From Antedon bifida (lineage: Eukaryota > Echinodermata > Crinoidea > Comatulida > Antedonidae): a stretch of 64,000 nt of DNA. The position numbers were made by a program, and so were the translations under genes. A model generated the notes under the pieces. It searched no databases. It saw nothing but the letters and a program-made list of their open reading frames with translations, and had not been told where the DNA came from. Every line of letters starts with the position of its first letter. The first letter of the stretch is position 1. The stretch lies in the NCBI GenBank assembly GCA_963402885.1, contig OY727100.1, forward strand, positions 9,889,395-9,953,394. The letters run 5' to 3'. Positions 11,201 to 46,094 of the stretch are shown piece by piece.

Positions 11201-13772
11201 CGCTATCCGGGGCTCCTGCGCCTAATGCCCTAGTCAGGACTTTACAATAGTTGTTAAAATTAACAATTATTTTTTACTTTTGCAGGAATAATATTCACAA
11301 GGGGAATAGCTGCTATACATGAACATTACATTGCTGTTGGTAAGACAATGATTTAGCATCCTGTGTTAAATATATGAATGTATATAAATGAATATGAATA
11401 ATATGAAACGCATTACTAAAATTATATGCTATAAATAAGATATAAAATGTTTGGTTTGCATAAACTATGCTTGGTGGTAACACAAAAGACTGCAAAATCT
11501 CTGCATTTTGCCCCCCAAAAAGTGTCGGCTTACAGGACATACCAAATGCACTGATTAGATAGGAAGAATGAACATTTTTCAATGCAGGGAGGTTCAACAA
11601 AAGAGCAAAAGTTTGTGTTGTCACCCATTCTGACACCCTTAAATATAGCACTATTCAGAGCTGATGAATATTTATTACATTTAGGTGCATCATCCGGTAT
11701 AATTCTAATATTCTCCATTCCATCACGAGGAACCAACGTCGCTTTACAAGAGATGCCTACTGGCCACAACTGCATGGTATTGGATTTGGCCAGTGAGGGC
11801 AGTACACTAGCAAGCTGTGACGATTCCGGCACCATCATATTATGGCAGTCGGGACAGAGGTTTAAAACAACGCTACGCATCAATGGTTCTGGGTAATGTT
11901 TTTCTTTGTTTAAAGTTTTATTGAATGAGAATAGGAACTCGTTTATAGCCCTGGGTTATAAGAAAAAAAACATGGGCTATTTGAGATGGCATTAATGAAT
12001 ATTAAAATAAACTTAATGTTATATTCATTGCATACACTTCTGTACAGTAATAAGAAAGATATCCATCTCAGGCCGGTCCTCCTAAACACCAAGCACTAAT
12101 CAATTATAACCAAAGTTTAAATTACACAAAATAGTGTTAATTCCATTTTCATCAATAAAATCATACTTTTGAGGCAATTTTGGCATAAAAACATATGACA
12201 GCAAATATAATGTTGACTTGTTGATTATTAAAACATAGATTTTAAACATTTTTTAGGAAAAAGTCATTTGGTACCGTTGTGTATGGATGCGTGCAAAATG
12301 GCAATAACAAACACTCCCTCTTAAGCTTTGTCTACACTATCAAACTAGTTTGATGTGTGATCAAATATGGTAGTTTGATAGTGTAGACAGAGCTTTATGA
12401 TATACTGTAAATGCTTTTCAGGCAACTGTTATTGACAGTTTTAGGCAAGTTAAATAAAATGAATTAAAGAGGATGGCTTATGTGACAGATAAATAAATAA
12501 ATTATATCACAACAATATATATTTATTTTGTAGCATGGCCTGTACATCTCTATGCTTATCGGGCAACTCGGTTATTGGTGGCTTTGGCTCAGGTCACATA
12601 CGTATATTCAACTCCACAACAGGGAACATGCAAACCGAAATATGTGCACACACTAAATGGATCAACGCTATTGATATTGCACCCGAGAGTAACTTGGTAA
12701 CAGTGTCTTTTATTGATGATTCGTAAATTTTTTATTTCACAGTAAACCATGTAATTCAGATTAAATAAGATTTTTTAAGCGCACATATCCACCAAAGTGT
12801 TCGACGCTTGTGGAAAACCAAAGGAATCTAATCCGTAAACATAAAAAAACTACCAAATCTAGGAAAACCCACGTAAACAGAATTCAGTTATGTGGGTATT
12901 TAAGGTGCACAGACCAGCTAGTACATAACTCACAGGTGTTCTCAGTTATGTAAGCATCTAACTAGACAATATAAACCTAATGTGAATATTGTCAAAAGCA
13001 TTAAAAAAGCAGATTTGTCATAAACGAAAAATGTAGCGCAACCAAATTGAGTGTCTAGAAAACTGAGATATAGAAAACTAAGATCTAGAAAACTAGATAT
13101 ACAAGTATGCAAGATGTGAGTTTTCTTGACTCATAATTACTGAGATGTAAACATAATTAGTTGTACTATATATACTATGTATGATGTAAACTAATTATAA
13201 TTTCTATGTAATTTTATATGTAGCTTCTGACAAGCAGTGAAGATTCATTCGTTCGTCTGTGGAGTTTACAAGAAGATAGTAAAAATGTAAAGGTACGGTG
13301 CCACCTCTAGTTAATATATTAAGATTATTAAAAAGCAGAGAAAAATGGCCTAGTATGGTACAGTTTTTACAAAAATACATAATAAGACAGACAGAATCAT
13401 TAGGTTAAAGAAAGTAAAGATGCCTGTATATTAGATTCATTATTAATGACCACGATTTCCTCCTGAAAACTGGGGTTGCTTGAGACAAAACAGATAGACA
13501 TGTGGTGGCTGACGAAGAGGATAGACACTACATTTAAATTACCTTACCTGCTAAGGTAAATAATAAAATGACTGAATGACGGAATGACATATACTGTATC
13601 ATCAAATAAAATCTATTTGAATTTTCTTTGTTTTCAGGTTAATAATGAATTTTCAGAGTCGGTGACTGATCTTCAAATTTGTGGTGCAAAGTTTCTAAAT
13701 CAAAGTGGAACCTCCTTTGCAGTAACTGGTTACGATTCATGTGAAGTTATCCTATATGCTCAGAAATGTTAA
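5220..13772 (+). CDS. WDR54: WDR54 homologue (WD repeat-containing protein 54)
   Basis: Eight exons: 5220-5441, 5878-5940, 6272-6338, 11286-11339, 11685-11892, 12534-12696, 13224-13292 and 13638-13772, giving 326 aa (human 334). All junctions are GT-AG and in frame. The N-terminus MYKREKSIQLKTSASLLYNN matches human WDR54 (M-RRE-SI-L--SA--L-NNL). Internal blocks align in order: FTRGIAAI, DDSGTIILWQSG, GSGHIRIFNSTTGN, SSEDSFVRLW, and the terminal GTSFAVTGYDSCEV. These are WD-type beta-propeller blades. Mammalian WDR54 is a cytosolic WD protein linked to EGFR-ERK signalling; the role here is inferred only from homology. Intron 3 (6339-11285) is expanded by nested transposons. The gene is convergent with SNRNP200. 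Confidence 0.9.
7688..9274. mobile_element. 1.6-kb TIR element with 7-bp TSD and long poly-C/poly-G subtermini
   Basis: The left end AGGCCCGTAGCCAGGGGGG and the right end CTGGCTACAGCCCT are inverted repeats, and GTAGAAC flanks both sides (7681-7687, 9275-9281). Homopolymer C/G runs of 13 or more bases lie at 7727-7744, 9186-9202 and 9236-9250 beside GCGAACCCC motifs. The interior contains a further element at 8514-9069. No transposase frame was seen. The element sits inside the sequence CAGTAGAACC, itself the end of another repeat family. Confidence 0.7.
8514..9069. repeat. TTAA-flanked MITE (AGATGTATTGTCCC termini), copy 1
   Basis: TTAA is followed by AGATGTATTGTCCC on the left, and GGGACAATACATCT is followed by TTAA on the right. 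A second copy in opposite orientation lies at 58184-58680, sharing the interior (for example GTATCATAATAGTTATTAAC and GGTCAAATATTCTAAATTTA-like tracts). It is non-coding. TTAA duplications are typical of piggyBac-like and some other cut-and-paste transposases. Confidence 0.75.
9275..9625. repeat. Remnant of CAGTAGAACC / CCCCTTAATAGG repeat family
   Basis: CAGTAGAAC at 7679-7687 is separated from its continuation at 9275 (GTAGAACCTTTTTTCTGAAAGTGTCCCC) by the 1.6-kb insertion at 7688-9274. Related GTGTCCCCTTAATAG and AGGAGTGTCCCCTCAGTAAGG tracts continue to about 9620. Other fragments of the family lie at 19128-19178 and 20983-21060. Confidence 0.55.
9690..10250. repeat. Minisatellite built from CTATCCATTTGAAATAATGTG units
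   Basis: About twenty imperfect copies of a roughly 20-22 bp unit (TATCCATTTGAAANAATGTGC) are interleaved with a longer higher-order unit containing CCCGATAATCCGTATAGAATAATGTACAG. It lies within WDR54 intron 3. Confidence 0.8.
12322..12397. repeat. TCTACACTATCAAAC MITE, shortest copy
   Basis: A 76-bp near-palindrome: TAAGCTTTGTCTACACTATC at the left and its complement GATAGTGTAGACAGAGCTTTA at the right. One of six family members in the window; in WDR54 intron 5. Confidence 0.75.
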
Positions 13773-13947
13773 CAGATTTTAAAAACAAAACAATTCTAAA
13801 ACACCTTGACCAAATTTGTACTATGGTGGTTAAATTAGAGAGTGTTTTTGCAGAAATGATTCCATATATGGCAAACAGAGCCAAATTTGACAAAAACTAA
13901 ATATCAATTCAATTATTCTGCTGATTCAATTGGCTAGACATTAAAGC

Positions 13948-14523
13948 TTGGTTCCCACTGGGACGCAACACAAGGATTTAAGCGTAACACAAGTAATTTG
14001 ACCAATCACTTGTCATTGGTCAATTCACTTGCATTGTGTCTCTGTTTTGTGTCTTAGCGCTCCAATTATAGACAGCACACACTAGAGCCACCAGCCTCAC
14101 AATAAGTTTTACAAAAAGCGCTTGCATAATAGAGCTAAATCGAACTAAATACTGATTGGCACATTCAGGTGTGCTATAATATACACATGATAACATAATA
14201 CATAATAATAATAATGTTTATGAGTATAAAAGAAAGAATATATCTTTAGTTGAAAGATTGCCTGTGCATTCAACTACTGTATTTGTTTAGTTAGAACTTT
14301 TACCATGCAGTGGAACCTTAATATTGAATGGCACATGATATAAAATGTTTATGAGAATATATTTTCGTGAGTTGAAAAATATTGGTTGGCTGCACATTCA
14401 ACCACTGTATTTGGTTGGTTTTTGGTTCCCACTGAGACAAGTGATGGATTATTTTGCTTGTCATTGGTCACTTCGCTGTGTTACGTCTACATCCTTGTGT
14501 TGTTATTCTAGTGCGAACCTTTC
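13948..14523. repeat. Inverted-repeat element with GGTTCCCACT...ACACAAGGAT termini
   Basis: Left GCTTGGTTCCCACTGGGACG followed by CAACACAAGGATTTAAGCGTAAC matches the complement of the right end (GTTACGTCTACATCCTTGTG...CTAGTGCGAACC). A second partial terminus (GGTTCCCACTGAGACAAGTG) lies inside at about 14424. It looks non-autonomous, with no clear TSD. Confidence 0.6.
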
Positions 14524-14892
14524 TTTACACGAACAATGTTTAGGTACCATAAAACAGGGTAATGATATTTGGCAAGAACAAAAGTATTTGTAATAGTTGT
14601 GTGTGTATTATGTAATATTAAATATATTGTAGTTTCTATGTTACAGTTTGTCGTGTATGAAGTATTGTTCAATATTAAATGTAGTTACTTTAGTTTAAAA
14701 AACAAGTTTTAATATAAATCATGGATATTAATGTTTGCAATATAGTTATACAATAGATTGAGCATGGCTCAGGAAGTGGGCGTTTTGTGAAACTATTATT
14801 TAGTAAATATTTTTTTAAATATATGAAGCAATAACTACTGTATTCTAATTTTTAAATAGAATAAGTATTTGCTATATATACAGTGTTGTTAA

Positions 14893-15190
14893 AAGCTATG
14901 TCTACACTATCAAACTAGTTTGACAAAAAAGTGTGATGTGGCCAAATATGGTAGGGATATGACGTCACCATGTCCTCTTTCATTTGTTATAATTAATTTT
15001 ATATAACTGAATCACCTTTTTCATACATTATGATTTACTGTATTATAACTCTTAAAAAAAATATAAAATATCAGAAATTATAATTACTCAAATATGAATA
15101 TGAAAGAAATAAATGTTTATTTGGATTTGAATATATGGGCACATCACATTTTTTTGTCATATAACGTTTGATGGTGGAGATAGAGCTTAA
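14893..15190. repeat. TCTACACTATCAAAC MITE copy
   Basis: Left AAGCTATGTCTACACTATCA and right TTTGATGGTGGAGATAGAGCTTA are inverted ends. The interior shares the CAAATATGGTAG...ATGACGTCA and GGGCACATCACATTTTTTTG motifs with the other copies. Confidence 0.7.
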
Positions 15191-15449
15191 GACTATTATT
15201 TTTTGTTACTGGAATTATTAAAATTTAATTTCTATATAATATGCTGCCTGAATTGTGTTTATTATACACTAAGAGCAAACACCACAAATCAAAAAATCTA
15301 TATGGCAATGTGGCATATTGAACTTATAAGACTTCGTTCACACAAAATATTATTAGCCCAGCACAACCAATAATTATTATTTCACAAGGCTTAAGTGATG
15401 CAAGTCAGGCATGCTTTGCTGCAAAATCCTGTTAAAATTAGTTTAGGCC

Positions 15450-15720
15450 ACCTTGCAAACTGGACTACAGTGTAAATATAGCAGTTCTGGTAGGCTTAAT
15501 AAAAGATCAGTGTTTAACAAAACAAATCACAGACAAGCCAACTGCCTAACGAAAGAGAGGCGAGTTTACACTGAAGCCGCGAGTGTGAATGTAGCAGTTT
15601 AGGCAGGCCTAATAATGCCTAATGCAAGAGAGATGTGTTTACGTTGAAGCCGTGAGTAGGTAGACCCACTGCCTAATGAAAGATCAGCATGTTTACACTT
15701 AACACATGAAAACGCATTAC
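15450..15720. repeat. Degenerate tandem repeat (ACTGCCTAA...GTTTACACTGAAGCCG)
   Basis: Three to four diverged units of roughly 75-85 bp share CCTAA-GAAAGAGAG, GTTTACACTGAAGCCG and GTAGCAGTTTAGGCAGGCC-like tracts. Non-coding. Confidence 0.5.
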
Positions 15721-16866
15721 TTACAAATGAAAAGGCATTTATTCCATAGAAATATGCAACTACATATATACAAAATGATCTTCATATTCCTAAATATTAG
15801 ATCTCAATTATCATTTTTGTCATTTTATGATGAAAAATAAAAAAATTCTTTAGTTAATTTAGTGGTATAACAATTTTGTTAATCGAATAGTGATTCTATT
15901 TATCAGTGGGACATCACTTGCTAGGGTCAGGAACACCTCACCATGCCACCAATCCATATTTTTTAATGAAAATGAGTTTCATGTTTCTAACTAACATAGT
16001 GAAACTCTTCAGATTCATCAGTTTCAAAAGTATGTTCATAGGTTTTTTGAATATATTATACATTTAATATATGCAAACACAACAATTATAAAAAACAGTG
16101 GTAAAAAAAAACAATATAAAAAGAATTTCTACTATTGCAGGAAATGTTATCCTGTCTTAAATTATGTACCATTTATAAAAACACTTACAGCATTACTGTC
16201 AATGATTTAGCGTCATACTAAGGTTAATGAATTTCAACTGAAGACTGTATGCATCTGTTGACCAACTTGAGAATCATACTAAAGTTTTTTTTTCTCTCTC
16301 CAAAAAATTGAATGTATGCATTTGTTTATTGCATTTATATACCATTAATGATTTACTAAGCGTCAAATACTATCTGAATGTTTTTAAAAAAACAAACACC
16401 CAAATGCGTATCAAAGAAATTACCATCGAAGACTGTAAACACGGTTACCTTGCACTTCATTGTACTCTCGCATTCCTGGACCTTTTAGAAACATTTTCAT
16501 TTATGCTCTGCCGACAAAAATACTAAAAATACAGATGACTTGATCAAAAATAAGTGTCTCACTAAATAAGTATTGCATGATTTACATTACCTTTAGATAT
16601 TTCTATATGATCGAAATTGTAAATATATAGATAACATGAAAACCACATAAAGGAATAAGCATGAAACTGAAAACTCGATTACTTAATTAAATAAAAAAAT
16701 GATTACTTAATTAAATAAAAAAAAAAAAAAATTATCGTCTTGCACATTATGGAATAACAGATTTTTGTGTGGAACGTGATTAGTTGCCACTTGTTGGCAA
16801 TGAATACACCTCCCATCAATAACATTGACAAAAAAAAGCTCATCTTAAATTTGTCTTGGATCATCT

Positions 16867-41055
<24,189 letters not shown>

Positions 41056-41947
41056 GATGCACGTTGAACTATCGTTTTAATTTCGACGCCGGTTACTAAC
41101 ATAGCGCCACCAACGGTAACAGTGGTGCTGCTACACACCACCTTTCACCAACCCATCACCTTTTAAAATGATGTAGGCCTATACCGACTAAATAAGACTT
41201 GATTTAATAGATATTGTACATGTCACATTAAATAGAATTATGATAATATATTTTGCAATTGTAAACCATTTTATAATACATATTTAATAACAAACTAGTG
41301 TACATTCACTTCTACAGACAATTAGTTTCTAACATGCTAAATTAGTTCACAAAAAAGGCCTAAAACAGCAACACCAAAAATCAACGAAGCGTTACTCAGC
41401 ACGGCCTATTCTTTACCATTGCCGCGTACTAATCTACGCCCGGTAAATTAGGTATTGTTTTTATGATATAAATTAGTATAAAATACATGTTATTAATAGA
41501 ATACAATGTTAAATTTCATTGACATTTATTTGTTTTACCAGAAACAAGTTAAATATAGGAATATTATTAAACTATCCTTTGTGAAAACGCGTAAACACCA
41601 ACACGCCCGGTAGCGCTATCGTAGCGCCCGGTTGATGAAGCGATCTGTTTATTCGGCAGTTTTTTACTAAATAAATTGCATGAAACGAACAATTAAATAT
41701 CCAAACAGCATTTAATATGATGTTGGCATGTAGTTGATAGCATTTTTTATCATGAAAATACTACCGGTGGTCCAGCCTTTGATTAGTGTAACCGTCACAA
41801 AAAGTTGTATACATCCCAGATACATCCTCACTTATGGCGGCGCCCTACCACATGGACAATATTACTGTTACAGGGAAAATCGCGGATTACTCATTCTTGT
41901 GATATATATTCTTTGATACAGTACAGTACTTGTTAACTTCATGGAAA
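41056..41947. other. 5' flank of SNRNP200, intergenic
   Basis: No gene was seen. Its first 100-200 bp should contain the SNRNP200 promoter. Sequence near 41080-41130 is comparatively GC-rich (GACGCCGG, GCGCCACC). A CGCCCGGTA motif recurs at about 41438, 41605 and 41625. Confidence 0.5.
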
Positions 41948-42170
41948 TATATTCAGAGCGTTATTCTGACGACTGGAGCATTCTCTACTTCTCTACGGAG
42001 CGCCATTTATGCCTTTATTAACTTCAATAATAGAAATAGTACTACGGTAACTGCTCAAGTGGACCCAATTTAGCACCAGGGTAGCACAGTGATAAAAAAG
42101 TAGAAATAAAAGTTACTACTTTTAATATCGTTTCGTATATACCCATATCACAAACTGACAAAAACAGAAA

Positions 42171-42900
42171 CATCTTGGCATTCACATTGATTCAAATTTA
42201 TCTTTTTCTTTTCATGTAAATAAACTCCGTTCCAAACTGGGCTTGTCCATCTCCATCTTATCGCGTGCTCGGTCATTTCATTAATAAACACACATCCATA
42301 CTCCTCTATAACACTTTAATCCTCCCACACATTGTCTATTGATGTAGTGTTTGGGGAATCAGTTCGAATATTGACCGAATACAGACCATTCAAAAAAGAG
42401 CACTTCGCATTATCATTAAAGCTCATCCTTCAATCTTCATACAGTCCAAGATCGCATGCATCTACAACTGGGCTGCCTTGCCTACAGGTCTGTAAATGGT
42501 CTTGCTCCGGAATACCTTGCACTGCGTCTCGCCAGAATTCCAAATCATCGATGTACTCGAAGTGTAAGTGAGAGGAAATTTGTCGTCCCTTTCCCTAAAA
42601 CTGAAACTTTTAAGAACAGCTTCATCATCTATAGAGCACAACATACCTGAATTTGCTACCCACCAAACTAAGAAATGCGGTAACAATAAATAAGTCTGCT
42701 CTAAAAAAATATTTAATCCCAAAAGAAAAAACGTTTTGTATAGTATTGTAGGCTATATTTTTGTATTTAAGTACATATATATTATATATTTAAATTTTTT
42801 GATCATAGTTCATCCGTTTTTTCATATATGTTTTTGACTGTCTGCATAATATGCTGTTTAGGGTCACTCTCACAAAATAAGGTTTAATAAAAAAATAAAA
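42171..42900 (+). mobile_element. 3' end of a CR1/L2-type non-LTR retrotransposon (RT C-terminal remnant)
   Basis: Plus-strand frames read HLGIHIDSNLSFSFHVNKL, then SRARSFINKHTSILLYN, IQKRALRIIIKAHPS, VNGLAPEYLALRLARI, and FKNSFIIYRAQHTWN-like text. This is the usual post-catalytic part of CR1/L2/Rex reverse transcriptases. Several frame changes break it. The 3' end is A-rich (AATAAGGTTTAATAAAAAAATAAAA). It is inserted within the left subterminal repeats of the composite element. Confidence 0.65.
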
Positions 42901-43175
42901 TAGAAATAAAGTCACTAAATTTTAATATCTTTTCGTATGTTAATACAATGTGCTCAAGTGGACCCAATTTGGCCCCAGTGGAGCACAGTGATATAATATA
43001 GAAATAAAGTCACTAAATTTTAATATCTTTTCGTATAAAACACTGTGCTCAAGTGGACACAATTTGGTACCAGGGGAGCAGTGATATAAAATAGAAATGA
43101 AGTCACTCAAGTTTCAATCTTTTCGTATGTTAATACACTGTGCTCAAGTGGACCCAATTTGGCGCCAGTGGATTT
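42900..43175. repeat. Left subterminal repeat array (about 95-bp units)
   Basis: Three units contain TAGAAATAAAGTCACTAAAT, AATATCTTTTCGTATG and TGCTCAAGTGGACCCAATTTGG followed by CCAGTGGAGCACAGTGATA. A further unit is in the TIR at 42055-42130. Orientation is opposite to the arrays at 45005 and 52040. Confidence 0.8.
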
Positions 43176-43181
43176 TTTTTT

Positions 43182-43306
43182 TTAATGGAAAATAATGAAT
43201 ATTGTTTTTCTTTTATTTGAAAGAGAGATATTTTGAGGATTGTAAATGTCAAGTGGAACTTTTTTTAAATCAGAAACAAAGTTGCATGGCATTATTTTCC
43301 ATTAAA
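43182..43306. repeat. 125-bp MITE with TTAATGGAAAATAATG ends
   Basis: TTAATGGAAAATAATG at the left and CATTATTTTCCATTAA at the right are perfect 16-bp inverted ends beginning with TTAA. Non-coding; located just inside the left subterminal array. Confidence 0.75.
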
Positions 43307-44684
43307 TAGACTGCCATAAAACCTCGAAAAAAAGCCCATGTGCTCCTTCATTTTTAGTACTCTTGGGTGGGCTTCTTTTCCACATGGAGTTCTTTTCGAG
43401 ATTACTTTTGCAAACTAAACGAGGGGAACTGCAAACTTCCCGCCCGGAAAATATTTTATTTACATGATTTGAAAAATCTTCTAATGTAAATAATTAACAG
43501 CATCAAAATTTAACAGTGTGGCGTGTTGACCGCAAATGACTACCATAATACACCTGCACAGACTCATTTGCATAACAACGCACGCACATACCAAACTGTT
43601 TAAAATAGAGCTACAAGGTACCCGAAAATGACATCTATTATGTTTTCAAACAACATGCATAAGAATCTTCAGTACCCCACCATGCTTGGGGCTGAGCAAA
43701 GACAATTTTGAAAAAAAGAGCTGTATACAGTAGGTTCCCGCCCGAAAAAATGGCGTTACATTATTTGAATAAAACAAACTATATAAGACTCACCAAGACA
43801 ATATATGAGCTTGTCCCCGGAAAGTGCACCTATTCATTGAAATATAAAATTAAATATTAAGTCTCCAGTACTAGCCCATCCATGGTTGAGGCAGAGCAAT
43901 GAAACCCAGAAATGCACTTACTTATACTTATTACTATACATAGTCACTTATGATAATTATGATAATGTTAAAATTTCAACTGAAGATGCGACTTCAACAT
44001 TTTAGGTGGAGTTTTCTACTTTAAAAACTCGACTTCGTATATGCCTATGGCCTAACCCGGCGGCGGAATTAGTCTAAGCTTCGAAATTGGTCTGGGAATC
44101 GGTATCTTTGCAAATGTTCTATATTTGATCTTATTTCACTCTCCATTAACCCTATGCAAAAACCATCGGAGAGTGGAGACTATCTGTTTAAAACATGTTT
44201 ATCCTGGGACGGTGCGGCCATACACACCAACTACTATGAATAATCGGACATTTCGCTACCAATGTTGCAACATTGATTAACAAAATCAAAATTTAACAGT
44301 GGGGCGCGTTAACCGCGAATGACTAACAATACCATCTTTCCCACTACACCTGCACAAACTCATTGGTATAACAACGAACGGCATACCAAACTATGATGAG
44401 ATATATATTCTCTTCTCAACACGTAACGCGTAACGAAGATAATTAATTCCTTTTTTTACATTAAAATTGAGGCCGCTAAACATAAAATTTATGAGATCAA
44501 ATACATGTAGCGAAAGCCAAAAAAAGAGTAAAAATTGTGCTCTCCTGCAGCAGCCTTGGGTTCGTTTCCACCACATCATTACCAGATGCATTGCTAGTGC
44601 CTTCTCAAGATGTGTGGTGGAAAGGGGGACGTACAATTCTATGAACCCCAAACACAGTGGTCGCATACCTTTAACTCTATTCCA

Positions 44685-44742
44685 CCGAACCCACGACATA
44701 CGTGTTGTTAACACGACGCTCAGACGACTGAGCTAACTGATC
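44685..44742 (-). other. tRNA-like module, copy A (T-arm truncated)
   Basis: Same as the module at 51704-51776 through the D and anticodon arms (TTAGCTCAGTCGTCTGAGCG, then TTAACAA loop). It lacks a 15-bp segment (CCAGCGTGGGAATCG in plus-strand order) that removes the 3' half of the T-arm and the acceptor. Confidence 0.65.
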
Positions 44743-44774
44743 ATTTTGGTTTTAGCAAGGTTAATAGGATATTT

Positions 44775-44813
44775 ATGACGTAATGATCAATTACGTAATA
44801 CACGTATAAATAG
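44775..44813 (+). promoter_or_regulatory. Palindrome plus TATA-like sequence between opposed tRNA-like modules
   Basis: ATGACGTAATGATCAATTAC GTAAT forms an imperfect palindrome with CRE-like half-sites, and TATAAATAG follows at 44805-44813, about 20-25 bp upstream of the plus-strand tRNA-like module. The same arrangement is kept in copy B near 51809-51847. Promoter function is inference. Confidence 0.35.
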
Positions 44814-44835
44814 ACTATTATCAGCTTTTCAGTCA

Positions 44836-44903
44836 TGTACTTAGTGGCGTAACGGGTAATGCTCAGTTTTGAGTGCTATCGGCTGGGGTTCAAACCTCGA
44901 AGG
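44836..44903 (+). other. Second tRNA-like module (box A / box B), copy A
   Basis: TTAGTGGCGTAACGGGTAAT resembles box A and GGGGTTCAAACCTC resembles box B of Pol III tRNA promoters, about 40 nt apart. A full cloverleaf is not convincing. Copy B is at 51868-51936. Confidence 0.45.
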
Positions 44904-45004
44904 ATATTTTTTTTTTTAATATTTTTTTTTTAAAATAGAGATATATGTGACACTGTATTGTCGAACATGTATGGTACCATACCGGTATGTATTCAAATAT
45001 GCTT

Positions 45005-45445
45005 AATACGAAAAGATATTAAAATTCAGTGACTTATTTCTATTTTATATCACTGTGCTCCACTGGCTCCAAGTTGGGTCCACTTGAGCACAGTGTATTA
45101 ACATACGAAAATATATTAAAATTCCGTGAATTATTTCTATTTTATACCACTGTGCTCGTCTGGTGCCACATTGGGTACACTTGAGTACATTGTACATTAA
45201 AATACGATAAGATATTACAATTCAGTGACTTATTTCTATTTTATATCACTGTGCTTCCCTGGCTCCAAATAGGGTTCAAATTGAGCAATGTGTATTAAAA
45301 TACGAAAAGATATTAAAAATCAGTGACTAATTATTTCTATTTTATATCACTGTGCTCCCCTGGCTCCAAATTGGGTCCACTTGTGCACAGTGTGTATTAA
45401 CATACGGAAAGAAAATAAAATTCAGTGACTTATTTCTATTTTATA
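45005..45445. repeat. Subterminal repeat array at the right end of copy A
   Basis: Five units of about 98 bp contain AATACGAAAAGATATTAAAA, TTCAGTGACTTATTTCTATT and CACTGTGCTCCACTGGCTCC plus GGGTCCACTTGAGCACAGTG. They are inverted relative to the left array. Confidence 0.85.
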
Positions 45446-46094
45446 TCACTAAACTAAAGGAGGGGATTTTCTAGATTCCCACCCGGAAAATTGTATCTTT
45501 TCATGATTAGAATTTCTAATAAAGATTAACAAAATCAAAATTTATCTTTTAAATTTAATTTTGTGACGTGTTCACCGCGTAGGACCAACAATACCATCTT
45601 CCCCATTACACCTGCACAAACTCATTTGCATAACAACGCAGGGCTTACCAAACTGTTTAAAATAGCTACAAGGTCCCCAGAAATGACACCTATAATATTT
45701 GAAACATGATATATAAGAGTCTTCACTACCTCACCATGATTGGGGCTGAGCAAAGACAATTTTGAAAAAAATATTTATTGAAATATGAAATTCAATATTA
45801 AGTCTCCAGTTAAGCTCACCATGGTTGGGGCAGAGCTAAGAATGAAAGCTGAGTCCCCGGAAATTATGAAACGAAATATAAAAGTCTTCAGGACCAGCCA
45901 TACAATGGTAATTGCTTCCCAAGTGTGAGACATGCAATGTACGCGGCCGTGACGGTAATTCAACAAAACAAAATTATGAAATACAAACAGAGCTAGCACA
46001 CAAAAGCCTACTTACTAATTTTAATATTTCTATAATTTAGAAAACAATTAGATTTATCATATCACCTTTGATAATTATAATGTTAAATTTCAAC

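Larger units (their letters stand above)
6726..11227. repeat. Inverted pair of 31-bp CATTAGGCGCAGGAGCCCC termini in WDR54 intron 3
   Basis: A 31-32 bp sequence starting CATTAGGCGCAGGAGCCCCG at 6726 recurs as an exact inverse ending at 11227, both reaching the shared GATAGCGTTACG. It could be the TIRs of one 4.5-kb element or two opposed copies of a shorter repeat. No TSD was identified and similarity inside the termini is weak. Confidence 0.55.
13773..16866. other. Intergenic region between convergent WDR54 and SNRNP200
   Basis: No gene was found. It contains the 3' UTRs of both genes, two MITE-like elements (13948-14523 and 14893-15190), a degenerate tandem block at 15450-15720, and simple A+T-rich sequence. 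Short ORFs here have no recognisable domain. Confidence 0.65.
43430..45445. repeat. Duplicated 2-kb unit, copy A
   Basis: Collinear with 45460-52420 once two insertions are removed from the latter. Shared landmarks in order: CCCGCCCGGAAAAT, TCATTTGCATAACAACGCA, GGGGCTGAGCAAAGACAATTT, the target AATGTTAAAATTTCAAC (43963), CTTCGAAATT, ACACCTGCACAAACTCATT, the tRNA-like pair, and the subterminal array. Length about 2,016 bp. Confidence 0.75.

Noticed and set aside
44391..44736. Overlapping open frames on both strands (about 90-107 codons)
   Set aside because: They translate an inverted repeat (CCACCACATC / GATGTGTGGTGG) and the tRNA-like module, with no conserved domain.
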